Source of the DNA: Sporodiniella umbellata
Taxonomy: Eukaryota > Mucoromycota > Mucoromycetes > Mucorales > Rhizopodaceae
Length of the DNA stretch: 64,000 nucleotides
Direction of reading: 5' to 3'
NCBI GenBank assembly: GCA_025677835.1
Contig: JAIXMR010000041.1
Coordinates: forward strand, 60,001-124,000
The notes beneath the pieces are model-generated. The model did not search any database and had not been told where the DNA came from. It was given only the letters and a program-made list of their open reading frames with translations. Within the stretch, counting starts at the first letter, position 1. Each line of letters starts with the position of its first letter. Made by a program: the position numbers and the translations under genes. This document shows, in pieces, positions 1 to 10,670 of the stretch.

Positions 1-357
1 CTGAACTTCAAATAGAAAATGTCATGAGTTTGTCTTGCTGTTGTCACTTGAGTGAAAAACGGTAAGTCGGAATTGACAAATAAAATGAGTTCGTAGAGTG
101 TCCTTAAGCTATGGATTGACACTTTACTTTTTATTGGAATCTAAACATGGCTCCGTTTTGGGTCGTTAAGCGCATATAAATAGAAACAAGCCATGCCTCA
201 GGAAAGGGTATTTAAAAGTGTGCAAGCCACTTGTCAAGGAAAACATGCTTCGTTTTATTAAAAAAAAAAAGAGAGTAGGCTCCATGGTATTATACACGCT
301 CCGATACTTCTAGTTTTCTCCGTAAAATAGTAATGCGATTACGGATTGAGTCAATGA
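1..357. other. Flank downstream of atg1, no gene seen
   Basis: This stretch lies past the stop codon of the minus-strand kinase gene. It is AT-rich with a short poly-A run near 260 and stops in all frames. I see no coding or RNA signal in it. Confidence 0.5.
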
Positions 358-2718
358 CTAGTATGAGTGAGTGAATAGGGCCTCTTTGGATGTCTTTTTC
401 TTACATTTTGTAATGATTTTCTTATCTTCTTCTTCAATAGTCACATCGTCTTTAGGGCGTACATGTAATATGGCTTCTAATAGCCATATCGCGCTTTGAT
501 ATTCCTGTTCACAATGCGCTATGTTTTCTCCTACAAGTTCGTTCATAGCAGCTTGTCGGCTCTAAGGGGAAAAAGGATTTAGTACTCAATAGGCTTTTCA
601 TTATTATTATTATTTTTTTTTTTTTTGCTTTTTTGCTTGCTTTTAGTTCTTTATTACCATTTCGAGTGCATGATCATAAAGTAGCTTTTCTACACAATTG
701 TTTTCTAGACAGTGTTTATCCGATTGAATTGTCTCGGCTCGATCGAGGCATTCGTTGAATTTCTCTCGCATCCATTGAACGGCGTCGTTTAATCGAGCCA
801 TCTCTTTTTTTTCTTCGAGCTGTTCGTAATTCTTTTGCCAGTAGTTTTGAGCAACGTCTAGACCTGCCTCGAGCAGAGCCAGTGCTTTCACATAGAGCAT
901 CACGCTTTCTTCAGCACTTTGATGGGTTTCATCTTCAGTACCGATTGCTTCAAACTTTTGGTCTCCAAATTTAGCTACTGCATGGGCCATACAGGCCACG
1001 CCTTCGATATGTTGGAGTGTGCCGCGGGTTCGAGGATGACTTGACATGAATCCACGCGGGGAGCCAGCAAGGTCTTTAGGTGGCGAGGGCATACTGGTTC
1101 CAAACAGTCGAACCGATGCTAAAGACATGGCACGAGCCAAGGCTGAACCAGCCGAAGAGCCAGTGCTCTGTTTTCGTTCACGAATAAATGGAGGAGGGGT
1201 TGAGGGAGGTGCCTGGGGTATATTGACTGCATGGGTACGTATAGGTGAGCCTGAGATCAAAGTAGACAGTCGCTTTCCGGCACCTTGGTTTGATTTGGGT
1301 GAAGCATCAAGTTCTATAAAGCCAAAATAAAAAGAATGTGTTATTCGCTTGCCCTGTAGAATGAAAAGGTATTATTTACCATCTGCAAATTGATTTGTCT
1401 TGATACTTCTTGGATCCACAATAATATATTCTTGAGTCAGATCATCTTCTTTCACAGGCTTGCTTTCCATCTTGCTATAGACAGCCGATCGAACAAATCC
1501 ATGTCGACTCGGAGACAGCTGAGCAAAAGGAGGCGGTTCGTAATCGTGTGAGGGTGTACGCATCGGCCGTGGGATCCGTCGAGTCTGGATAGCAGGATGT
1601 TGAAAGAAATCCTCAAAGCTGATTCTTTCTATCGGATTTCGCTTCAAAAGCTTCCTAATCAAATCTTGTAGGTCTTCGCCGGTTGTAGGGTCGGGGAAAT
1701 GGATTTTATCGTTATTTTCGTTGATCTTTTTGAGTAACTCGATATGGTTCTGGGCTCTGAAAGGGGGTTTCCCTGTCACTGTCTCGTAAAGTACAGCGCC
1801 CACACTCCAAAGATCTGCTTTGGCATCATACTTTCTATAGGAAAGAATCTCAGGACCCATATAAAGAGGTGACCCACATAGGGTATCGGCTAAACTGGCA
1901 TCAGGTAAAAATCGAGCAAATCCGAAATCAGCTACTTTCAATATCGGTAGTTCTGGATCATTAGGGTTGGGGGCTAAAAGTAGATTCTAGATAAGAGTTT
2001 ATATATGAGTTGTTGTTTTTTTTTTTTTAAAAAAAAAAGGAAGAAGCTCTCACCTGTGGCTTGATATCTCGATGGATTAAATCTTGGGATCTCAAGAACT
2101 GTAATGCATTGGCTACAATAAATAAAGCATTAGTTATAAACAAAAAGAGCTTATAAAAGCGAACTGTGTCTAACCCAATTGCTTTAGAAAGTGTCGAACT
2201 ACTCGCTCTGATAGTCCGCCAGTACTTCCTTTTTTCATAGTTTTATTTGTCTTGGCCTGCTTAATATAATGAGACAGGTCTCCTAGTGAACAGTATTCCA
2301 TGACAAGATATATGTTTGGCTCCGTTTTCTAATAGAAATGGGGTGGGTGGCTTCCGTCAGTTGTCTACCTTTTTTTTTTTTTTGGTTAAAGTTCTTACTT
2401 GACAGTCAATAAGACCCACAATATGGTCATGTCTTATCGAAGTAAGAATAGATATTTCTGACTCTAGACTTTCCAACAATTTCTTTGTTAATTTAGACCT
2501 CTTGACTGATTTCACTGCTACAATGTGTTGTGTTTGCTAATCATCTTTATATAAATTACTTTGTTCTAAACTCATTCTTGTTTTCTCTCTCTCTTTTTTC
2601 TTTTTACTTTATGCTGCGCTTTATATACAGTTGCAAAGGAACCTTGTCCTATTTTTTCTTGAATAGCATAACTTCCAATGATAAGCTGTGATCGTTTATT
2701 TTCTTCTGATAAGGACAT
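358..2718 (-). CDS. atg1: Atg1/ULK-family autophagy-initiating Ser/Thr kinase
   Basis: Spliced kinase gene. Atg1 kinases start autophagosome formation downstream of TOR together with Atg13 and Atg17. The start at 2718 gives MSLSEENK, followed by the glycine loop [12 protein letters not shown], the VAVK lysine, HRDIKPQ, DFGFA and the activation segment end [11 protein letters not shown]. After a Ser/Pro-rich linker, the C-terminal part (about 358-1010) matches the tandem MIT region of Atg1, for example [13 protein letters not shown] and [10 protein letters not shown]; this region binds Atg13 and separates Atg1 from other kinases. I count at least six short introns; the last (about 547-660) joins LEM to SRQAAMNEL. 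The usual MAPE triplet reads MGPE. The assignment rests on recalled motifs; the architecture makes it fairly secure, while exact splice sites are less certain. Confidence 0.9.
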
Positions 2719-3139
2719 AATTTATTTATTGATATCTTATTTGATGTGTATGTATGTGTGTATATAAAAATGATATATGTATAGGTGCGAAGGTTTTTTA
2801 TTTTTTAAGGTGTGTATTTATGAAAAGAAAAGAAAAAAAAAAAGAAAAGAAAAAAAAAGTGTATGGGAGTTCAGAGAAATAAGACTGACATTTCACCTGA
2901 CCTTATCCAACCACATTACTGATTTTCTAAAAATGTGCATAAAAATATATTTGTATGAAATGAGCAAGTCGGGCAAAGAAAAAAGGCACACCTATAGAAT
3001 TGGCCAGATTATTCATCCGTAGCCAAGTTACTCTAGGCTATTAGGTTTTAAAAGAAAGGGATTTTGGTAAGCAAATGAACAACAACAACAACAACAAAAA
3101 AAGTTTATGTATGTATACTGACGTGCAGCTCTATATATT

Positions 3140-3163
3140 CACACACACACACACACACACACA
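3140..3163. repeat. (CA)n microsatellite
   Basis: Twelve CA units in the atg1 upstream region, followed by imperfect ACAT units. Confidence 0.95.
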
Positions 3164-3255
3164 TACACATACGCAATTTCTAGAGAGCTTTGGGACTCTG
3201 TCGGCTATCTAAAAATATATAATAGAGATAAACAAAACATGTTTTTTTTTGGCTG

Positions 3256-3288
<33 letters not shown>
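3256..3288. repeat. (CTA)n microsatellite
   Basis: About eleven CTA trinucleotides in tandem, in non-coding DNA. Confidence 0.95.
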
Positions 3289-4629
3289 ATCCCAGGCTAC
3301 GCTTATTGTTACTATTAACGGAATCGGTCAAGATGTCTCAATGATGTGATACATCGCTTCTATCGCGAAACTAGTGTCTGTGCATATCCTATGAGAAACA
3401 GAGCACTAAAGTTTTCTTTTGTTTTCCAATAACGTATCTGTGCAACCCAATCACTTAAATTCTGAAAAGTAAAAGTTGTTTATCTTACAAGTAAAGTCGA
3501 TTACTATAAGCCATCTATCAAATACCTTTAGAAAAAATGCTACTATCCTCCCGATAGTTAAAACACCTCAGATTTGAAATACAAAAGTAAGAAACAATTC
3601 AATTTTTCTGATAAGAGCAAAAGCAACATAGGTAAATAAATCTACATCAGCAAAAGAAAAAAAAAGCTTGCCTTAACTTCTGACTATGGTTTTTCATTTA
3701 TGTAGCACTGTAGAGTAAATCATAAGCTTCAGCTGTTGTCTTCTTTTTGTTTAGTTTTCTCTTTTTTCTCTAAAAACACTCTCACTATATCAATAAAACA
3801 GATAAAACAAAAAAAAGTCCTTTTTTTTTTTTTTTTTTTGGTACTCCTTGACCTTTGATACTCAGACTGTATCAGGTGGCTTCCTCTCAAGTTCTATTAA
3901 ATATTTTGAGTCAAAGTGGACCTTTTCATTTGTTTTTTCTCCACCAAAGACTTACAAACAGACCCCTACTTTTGTGCAAAAAGAAAAAGTGACTTTTATA
4001 TGATGTTAACAGATGTCTATCGTTAACTTGAAAAAAAAAAATAGAAAGCGACCTACAGGCATTTAGATATGTCTTTTGACTAAGATTTGTTTAGCTTCTG
4101 AAGATTTAAATTGGACTGTTGGTATTTCATCCTGTACGTTGTACAGTCTAATGATTTTTTAGACTCCTGGCTCTAAATGCCATTGAGCGTAACTTTTTAT
4201 AACAAAGAGTCTAATAGTGTATATAAATCATTGACTCGATGAAAGCTCCCAGAAAGACTAAATTGACAGATTGAGCTTCTTATTTTATAATACGACCAAA
4301 GGTCGTCATACTCATGTTTTTACTGCTACTTGTGTTTTGTTTTATGTGTCAACCACTATACAAAATTGTATATCGTAATGGATGATTGTACTATCTTTTC
4401 AACAGTAAAAAAAAAATCGCGTCTATTAGCTTGCATGGACCGGGTCTTCAATTGCCAAAAAAAAAAAAAAGATAGCATTTACGGCCATTAAATAAGAATA
4501 AGCTGTTTTCTTTTGCCCTTTTTTTTTTAAAAAAAAAATTAAGCTTTATATTACTAGTGTTATTGTGCCCTTTTTGGATTTTTTTTGGCTGTAAAGTTAA
4601 ATCGCAGCGATTAAAATGTAGCGTGTTTG

Positions 4630-4672
4630 GTGTGTGTATGTGTGTGTGTGTGTGTTTGGTGTGTGTGTGTGT
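4630..4672. repeat. (TG)n microsatellite with TTTGG interruption
   Basis: Two TG runs split by a TTTGG. It produces long artefactual Val/Cys open frames on one strand and His/Thr frames on the other. Confidence 0.95.
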
Positions 4673-5822
4673 TTTTTGTAGTGCTTTTGTTATTACTGAC
4701 ATTTTATAAGCCAATGTTTACTCAATGCCATTCCTGTTTCTCTTTGTTTTCAAAAAAAAAAAAAAAAGAAGAGAACAGCAAAAAAAAAAAAAGAAGATCC
4801 AAGTATATGATAAGTTGAGGCATATACCATTGCTGAATGAAACTACAAGAAATGGTACTACATTAAGCGGGGGTTGCAATAGCTGAATTAGGCATGATAT
4901 CCAATTGTTCTTTTTCTAAATCGACAAAGTCTTTTACAAGATTAAAAGACAGTGGAAGCAAACAGAAAGAGAAGACAGAATTCACAGTGCCTGTCGTTCT
5001 TTTATAAGCGAATGTCGCATGTTTCTGGAAGACAGTATCGTGCTTTTTATTTCGGTATGTACTTTTATGGTATTCACCATTGTTTGTCAATAATAACAAT
5101 AATAAAAACAAAAAAAAAAGAGGCTTAAAAAGACAGATGGGGTCAAAGATGAGCAGTTATAACCAGTTTTCCTTTGTCCTTGTAGATGAGATAGATTAGG
5201 TAGGTTATGAGCAGACTTGGTGTTCAGCCGACCAATGTGAGATATTCCCAAAAACAAAAGGTACAAAGTATATGAAAAGCACGATATCAGTTTCTTAATT
5301 GTGCTATACAAAGTAGATACACAAGATACAAACTGAAATACAGGCTTTTGAGATGTTGAGACGTCTCTTTGAAAGAAAAGAGGAGATGGCCAGATCTTCT
5401 TGAGCAAATTATCCTTTTAAGGGCACGATTAAATTATACTTCTGGGAGCACCTGAGCATCATGTTTACACCTTGTCTGCATAATGTAATATAAATTTATT
5501 TAGCAATTGTCAAATCACGTGCATTGCACTTTCTTTAGTTTTCTTTTTCCTCCTCCTTCATTTATATAAATAAAAATGTTTTTCTTTTATAAAATTCTGC
5601 CTCGTTTCTTTTCATTTTCGAAAAAAAAAAAAAAAAAAAAAAAAGGCGTACGCATAGATACACACCCCCAAGCATTTGCCTTTCCTTTTTATTATTATTT
5701 TATCACCATGGTAACCAAAAAAAAATTTTTTTTTTTTTTTTTTTTTTTCGAGTTATTTGATTGAACCTTTAACAAAAGTCAACTAACGAAAGTAGCTTAC
5801 TGCTCCCTATATTAACCCTACT

Positions 5823-6866
5823 ATGAAAAGACCCGAGGATGAGAAGGTGACGATGATCGATTACACAAACCTCTATATCAAGAATCTAGATCGAGAAGTG
5901 GATAGCAGCAAACTGTTTGAGCTGTTTCGAGTCTTTGGTGAGATCGTCTCTGCCCGGGTGATGAAAGATACCCAGACTGGCATCTCTCGAGGTTATGGCT
6001 TTGTAAGTTTTAAACAGATGGAGGGTGCTCAAGAGGCTTTGAGACATATGAACGGTGTGCGTCTTTATACGAAGCACATTTCAGTCAGCTATCACGAACA
6101 CAAAAAGGTATCACCTTCCAACATCCATCGAAACCCCACTTTTCATCCCACTCAACAAGAACCCAGCTTTTACCCGACACCCGACAAGGTAAATCTTCCC
6201 AAGTCTGTACATATTTATAACTCTTTTTAGAATTTTATCCAGCCATGGCAAGAGACTATTTGGATGCAGCCCTCAAACGGATATATGATGCCTATGCCTA
6301 CTGTCACATCACCAATGACACCTCCGATGATCAGTATCCAAGAACACAAGTTAAGAGAGGTGATTGATTCTCAGCTCTCTGGACCACAGAAAAGAGATTT
6401 AAACGACCTAGTGGAACTGATACAGTCATTGGACCGACGGGAGCTATCGCTCTGCTTGTTTAACACATCTTTTTTGAAGCAGCAGATCGATAAGGCGTAC
6501 GAGGTTATCCATCTATTCAGGGAAAGACAGCCTCCTGTCTCTGCCTCTCTGCCCACAACACCCTCGTTAGACCATCAGCACCTAGAAGAGGACGAGGACA
6601 GTCAGTCTGTGACTGCTCTTCTGGCGACCATGGAAGGCATGAGCGTCAACAAGAAAAAGAGGTTCTTGGGCGACATTCTTTTCCCTCTTGTCAAGAGTAC
6701 AGGTATTCGATATGCGCCCAAAGTGACCATTTATCTATTAGATACAGTAGCTTTAGATGAGCTTACCTGTACAATGCATAACAAACAACAACTGGCTCAA
6801 AGAGCGCACCAAGCCTACGTTGAAATTCATGGAGAAGACTCAAATCCTTACCGTAAAACAAATTGA
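5823..6866 (+). CDS. RRM RNA-binding protein with C-terminal MLLE (PABC) domain
   Basis: Two exons (5823-6188, 6231-6866; 42-nt intron) give 333 residues. Residues about 15-95 are one RRM with RNP2 LYIKNL and RNP1 RGYGFVSF. The C-terminal 70 residues are an MLLE domain of the poly(A)-binding-protein type: KKKRFLGDILFPLV, then APKVTIYLLDT, ending AHQAYVEIHGE. Before it, residues about 165-215 (GPQKRDLNDLVELIQSLDRR) look like a shortened, divergent MLLE unit. MLLE domains bind PAM2 peptides. A single RRM plus MLLE repeats is not the four-RRM Pab1 layout; it recalls fungal Rrm4, the endosomal mRNA transporter, but with only one RRM. Function is inferred as mRNA binding with a PAM2-type partner. 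The start is the first ATG in frame and is otherwise unsupported. Confidence 0.8.
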
Positions 6867-6907
6867 CAAAACAAACAAAATATCTACACAGCATACCCTA
6901 CTACCCC

Positions 6908-6936
6908 TTCTCCTCCTCCTCCTCCTCCTCCTCCCC
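6908..6936 (+). repeat. (CTC)n run between convergent genes
   Basis: A run of TCC/CTC triplets in the 152-bp gap between the stop codons of the RRM gene and cmc2. Confidence 0.9.
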
Positions 6937-7018
6937 CCTCTTTTTTTTAAATTTTGTTCCTCTTTTTTCTTGTGTCCTTGTAAAATCAAACAATAAAAAA
7001 AACTGTAAAAGAAAAGCT

Positions 7019-7332
7019 TTATTTTGTGTTGGTAGGTGGCTCTTCCATTTCTTTCCAGATAGCTTCCATTCTCTTTCTTTTTTCTTTGGATATCTCTTTG
7101 TTGACCTTTCTTTGAGCAAGAAACTTTTTGATACATACAAAACAGTTGTGAATAAAGCTTCCTTTTTTACTGTCGTGTGTACCTCTTTCTGTAAGCATTC
7201 GTCTACAGCTGTCTTGGCTGAATTGCAAACGCCAATGAACTTGTTAAAAGTACCTGCTCTATGACATTCATTTAAGGCCTCAATAACATTGGCGCAGCCT
7301 TCTTGATTGTGAGCTTCTAACGGTGGATGCAT
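7019..7332 (-). CDS. cmc2: Cmc2-type twin CX9C mitochondrial protein
   Basis: Two exons (7332-7183 and 7123-7019, 59-nt intron) give 84 residues. The start MHPPLEAH and the pair of spaced cysteines (EGC...NECH, then GVCNSAK...DECLQKE) match Cmc2, a small intermembrane-space protein of cytochrome c oxidase biogenesis imported through the Mia40 disulfide relay. The basic tail (KVNKEISKEKRKRMEAIWK) also fits the family. The splice acceptor before FLAQRK was chosen because it keeps frame and restores the family spacing after the last cysteine. The upstream in-frame stretch of Phe comes from a poly-T run and is excluded. It is convergent with the RRM gene. Confidence 0.85.
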
Positions 7333-7561
7333 GTTCGAATGAAAAAAAAAAAAAAAAAAAAAAGACCCTGTCAAAGTTTTTTAAGCGTTGTATATATAAA
7401 AAAAAAAAAAAACAGGCAATAAATTGCTAGTTCCGACTGCGCATTGATCTACCTTTTTCTTTACTTTATTCTTTGTTGTTGCACCTATTTTCTAATAGTA
7501 ATAACAATAGCAGCCATTTGGAAAGACAAAAAAGAAAAAAAAACACTTCATAAAAAACTCT

Positions 7562-7797
7562 ATGGAAGCGAAAATTGAGGGTAAGTTTGACATTACTATT
7601 GTATATGTAGTTGAAGGTTTTTCTTAAAAGTTGACAAAATGCAAAAACTATTCAGTCGGTTAAAAATAAGAGACCAATCGAGGAGAAAGATGAAGAGGTC
7701 TTTTATAAGAGGGCCCAAAAAAGGACTGAAACCCTTCAAATTGTTCAAATCTAATATACAACCTTTGGATGTGTATTTTAGTAATGATTATTACTAA
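7562..7797 (+). CDS. Small basic protein, unknown (putative two-exon gene)
   Basis: A candidate gene of 61 residues. Exon 1 (7562-7580, MEAKIE plus one base) ends at a good donor GTAAGT; exon 2 (7631-7797) begins after AAAG and keeps the same frame. The product is strongly basic (QSRRKMKRSFIRGPKKGLK in the middle) and ends FSNDYY. Without exon 1 a 52-residue frame from 7639 remains. It sits between cmc2, which is transcribed away from it, and rax1, which follows on the same strand. I do not recognise the family; the support is an intact frame, donor quality and phase agreement only. It could be a chance frame. Confidence 0.35.
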
Positions 7798-8196
7798 ACA
7801 TAAACAGTAACAATAAACCTGCATTTTTTTTAATAACAATCTGTCCATTTCTCCTGTGATTATTTCTCTCTCATCAGTCGATGCCTCCCCCTTTTTCTTT
7901 TCAGTATAGAAAAACAGTGATAAAATAGAAAAAAAAAGTTCCCTGCAGAAGAAGGAACTCCCAGCTCTTTCTCCTCATAAGGAGACATAGAAAGGTTTTT
8001 TTTTTTTTTTTTTTGGTATAGAAGGTGGCCGTTATTTTTCTTGGTCACCGATTCTCCTCTTTGACGGCTATTTCGTTTGTAGTTTTTGAAATATATATAT
8101 ATATTTATATATATGCACTCATCTCTTTTTGTTCACCCTTTTCCTTTCTTTCTTTTTTTTTTATTACTATTACAAGTGGGTCTCGATTAAAAAAAA

Positions 8197-9130
8197 ATGA
8201 GTAAACTACCCTCGCTAAAGGAAGTACTGAGCCGGAAAAGCCAACCACCTGTATGTCTTTACAATTATTATATCGTTTTAAGAGACAGGTTAGCTATAGA
8301 GCCATGGCTAGATTTCTGGCTTGATGTTTCACAAGCCACCGCACTGCATAAACGGTATATTAAACACAGACAGACACCAGATCTTTGGCCACATCTCGTG
8401 ATGCCATCGAAAAAACCAAGGATGGTACCCACAGAAGAAGAGATGATCGCCACAGTCGATAGGATCTATTTGAAATATATTGCGCCTAGCGCAGAGAAAG
8501 AGATTTTTATGTTGCCCGAAGCAATTCGACATGCTATCGGTAATCAGCTAGCGCAAGACAAAGCAGCTAGAGAGGATCCAGCAATCTACCTAGAAGCACA
8601 GAAGCATGTCTACAATCAACTCGAGTCTACTTTTCATCTGTTTATTCGGTATAAAGTGTTTATGAATCTTACTTTACCACAGCAGATTGGAAGGCTCGTC
8701 CTTGGCTTTCTCTCTTTATGGGCTGGATTCACATTGGAGTTCTGTTTGATTTTCTTGGATATTCAACCCTGGCAAAAAAGACTATGGGTAAATAGCCAGA
8801 ATATGATTGTATATACAAAGCTAAGAAAAATGTTTTTGTTAGGCCTTTTTACCTATTGGCCTGGGTGTCTTTTGTTTTGCTAGCTCTGTTTTGGGTATCG
8901 ACCCTTTCTGGGTTTTGATATTTAACACAAGGTAAAAACAGCAATAGCCAGAGAGAGAATCTCAATAGTACGTATGTAGTGAAACAATCACATTTGAATT
9001 CAATCCGATTTTGCATCCTGAAGTCAAAAAAATCTTGATCTTTCGATCCTGGGTCCTTTTGGGTTTGATTGTTTTTATCACTTGTGCCCTCATGTCTATT
9101 TTCTGTGCTGTTGCTGGTCACAGGCTTTGA
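8197..9130 (+). CDS. rax1: Rax1-like protein: RGS domain plus three membrane segments
   Basis: Three exons (8197-8787, 8843-8931, 8980-9130) give 276 residues. The N-terminal part is an RGS-like domain (QPPVCLYNYYIVLRD, then EPWLDFWLDV), followed by three hydrophobic helices: LVLGFLSLWAGFTLEFCLIF, FLPIGLGVFCFASSVLGI and WVLLGLIVFITCALMSIFC. The protein ends GHRL. RGS followed by three helices near the C-terminus is the architecture of fungal Rax1, a membrane protein known from bipolar bud-site selection in yeast; its role in a coenocytic fungus is unknown, though polarity is a fair guess. The last intron was placed so that AG+T completes serine in FNTSET, matching the family. The 3' end is 129 bp from the convergent HP1-like gene. 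Confidence 0.85.
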
Positions 9131-9259
9131 TGGTAGAAAGACGCGTCTTTATTTATACATATTATCTCTTTTATTTATTAAACAAACTTCAACCTGGCCT
9201 CATAATAATCTATCAACTATCAAAACAGTTTAATTAAAAACAGCTAATCTATTCGGGAT

Positions 9260-10559
9260 TCATACTTTTAATGGACATTTATGATGTATCTCTTGGAGCG
9301 TATGTACAGTTTTCTCTCCGTTTTTCCTAAAAAAAATAATATTATTTTGTATATACAAAGAGATAGAGCAATTACCAGTCAAGGTAGACCAAGATCAAGG
9401 TATTATCTATAGGCGATTTTTGAATAGACCCAATAGAGCTCACTTCGTCTGACCAAGAGGTGTGTTTTTTAGGATAGGAAGTAGGTAAAGCATACCCTTT
9501 GTCTGCCAAACATCGAGGGATGTCCATCATAGAAACCGTGTCCAGATTTGGATCAGGAAGAGTAGGTATGCTTGGTTCTACGAGGTTTATTGCTAGACCC
9601 TGTGGTGTTGTAGTCTTGACAGCTGCTTTAATGGGTGCTTTAACAGGTGCTTTAACAGGTGTTTTAACAGCTGCTTTAACGGATGCTTTGACAGCTGTTT
9701 TAACGGGCGCTTTGACAGCTGTTTTAACGGACGCTTTGACAGATGATTTAACAGGTATAGGCTTGGCGACTTTCTTTGGTGTACGCTCTTTTCCAACTGC
9801 CTGTTGTTTACCATAACCAGGCGCGTTAGAAGGGCGCTGAATATCTCGATGGTCCCAATACGATTCACACAAGTCAGGTACGTCACTATCGGTGAATCCC
9901 CCTTTTTCCGTTATTGTGTTTTCCGCGGAAAAAGTATTGTTTGTTTACCTATGAATACTGTTTGCCATTTCTAACGTATTATCAGATTCTTCATAACCTT
10001 TCCATTTGATTTCATATTGTACTACTTTTCCCTATTGTTTTATTTCAAAACGAGAATAGACAGAAACACAATTGGTTTTTAAATCGAAGCACAATGAAAA
10101 AATTGTTGTCCACATAACACTATGCGACGTTTTTTGTAATAGGTTTACCTTGAAAATAGTATGGCTCACGATCTTTTCGATTTCGTATTCGGAATCGCCT
10201 TCAAGATCAGCTGCAATCATCTGAGCATAGGTCTCATCCATTTCTAACTGTTGACGTATAAGCTCTGCATTCGTTGGATCGTTGTCGGTTTTTATTGTCT
10301 GGCTAGTCAAGAGTTCAGGCGACTGAACAGGTTCGGGCAAAAATAGATTCTCAGGTGTAGATGAGCCTTCAGAAAGAGAAAGGTGTGCAGGTGGTTCGTC
10401 TTCGTCTGAATCAATTGAGATGGTAACAGGTTTCTTTTTTAACACGCGATCCATCTGTAAAGGAATGTCGTCATCGCTTTCGGGTGGAGAGAACCTTCTC
10501 TTTCGACTAGATCCTTGGTTACTAGAAGGTGACAATAATTTTCTTTTGGAGAAACTCAT
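9260..10559 (-). CDS. HP1-like chromodomain and chromoshadow protein with repeat hinge
   Basis: Four exons (10559-10149, 10031-9949, 9885-9376, 9326-9260) give 356 residues. The N-terminal 100 residues are acidic and Ser-rich. The chromodomain spans a splice site: EYEIEKIVSHTIFK joined to GKVVQYEIKWKGYEESDNT and ending SDVPDLCESYWD. A hinge of about eleven four-residue units [SAP]VK[AT] follows. The C-terminus, completed by a small last exon (LVYLDW joined to KNGEKTVHTLQEIHHKC), reads as a chromoshadow domain. This is the layout of HP1/Swi6, which reads methylated H3K9 and dimerises through the shadow domain. It shares a 111-bp intergenic region with the TMEM19 gene, transcribed in the opposite direction. 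Confidence 0.85.
9617..9757 (-). repeat. 12-bp coding tandem repeat in HP1-like hinge
   Basis: About eleven degenerate 12-bp units coding for four-residue [SAP]VK[AT] repeats. The spacing recalls the lysine/alanine tails of linker histones. Confidence 0.9.
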
Positions 10560-10670
10560 AAAATGAAAAAAAAAAAAGATAAATTATTCTCCAAAAAAGC
10601 GACCGTGCTTTTACTCTTTTTTTTTCGTAAACAATATCAAATTAAGGAGACCAGTTTATTTTTATTTGAA

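Larger units (their letters stand above)
2719..5822. other. 3.1 kb intergenic region, AT-rich, microsatellites
   Basis: This is the gap between the divergently read atg1 and the RRM gene. It holds CA, CTA and TG microsatellites and many A/T homopolymers. Open frames at 4863-5111 and 5087-5407 on the minus strand have a gene-like C-terminal stretch (DFVDLEKEQLDIMPNSAIA), but I could not build a spliced gene or recognise a family, so no CDS is called. The two gene promoters must lie at its ends. Confidence 0.5.

Noticed and set aside
4627..4818. Val/Cys and His/Thr-rich frames
   Set aside because: Produced by the TG/CA microsatellite.
4863..5407. Two overlapping minus-strand frames with a gene-like end (DFVDLEKEQLDIMPNSAIA)
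   Set aside because: Frames are interrupted by a Phe/Tyr-rich stretch from poly-T, I could not find a splice pattern that joins them sensibly, and no family was recognised. Left as uncertain intergenic sequence.
9922..9929. TCCGCGGA palindrome identical to the yeast PDRE
   Set aside because: It lies inside an intron of the HP1-like gene, far from the PDR transporters, and an 8-bp palindrome occurs by chance. The regulator that binds it in yeast is not expected in this phylum.
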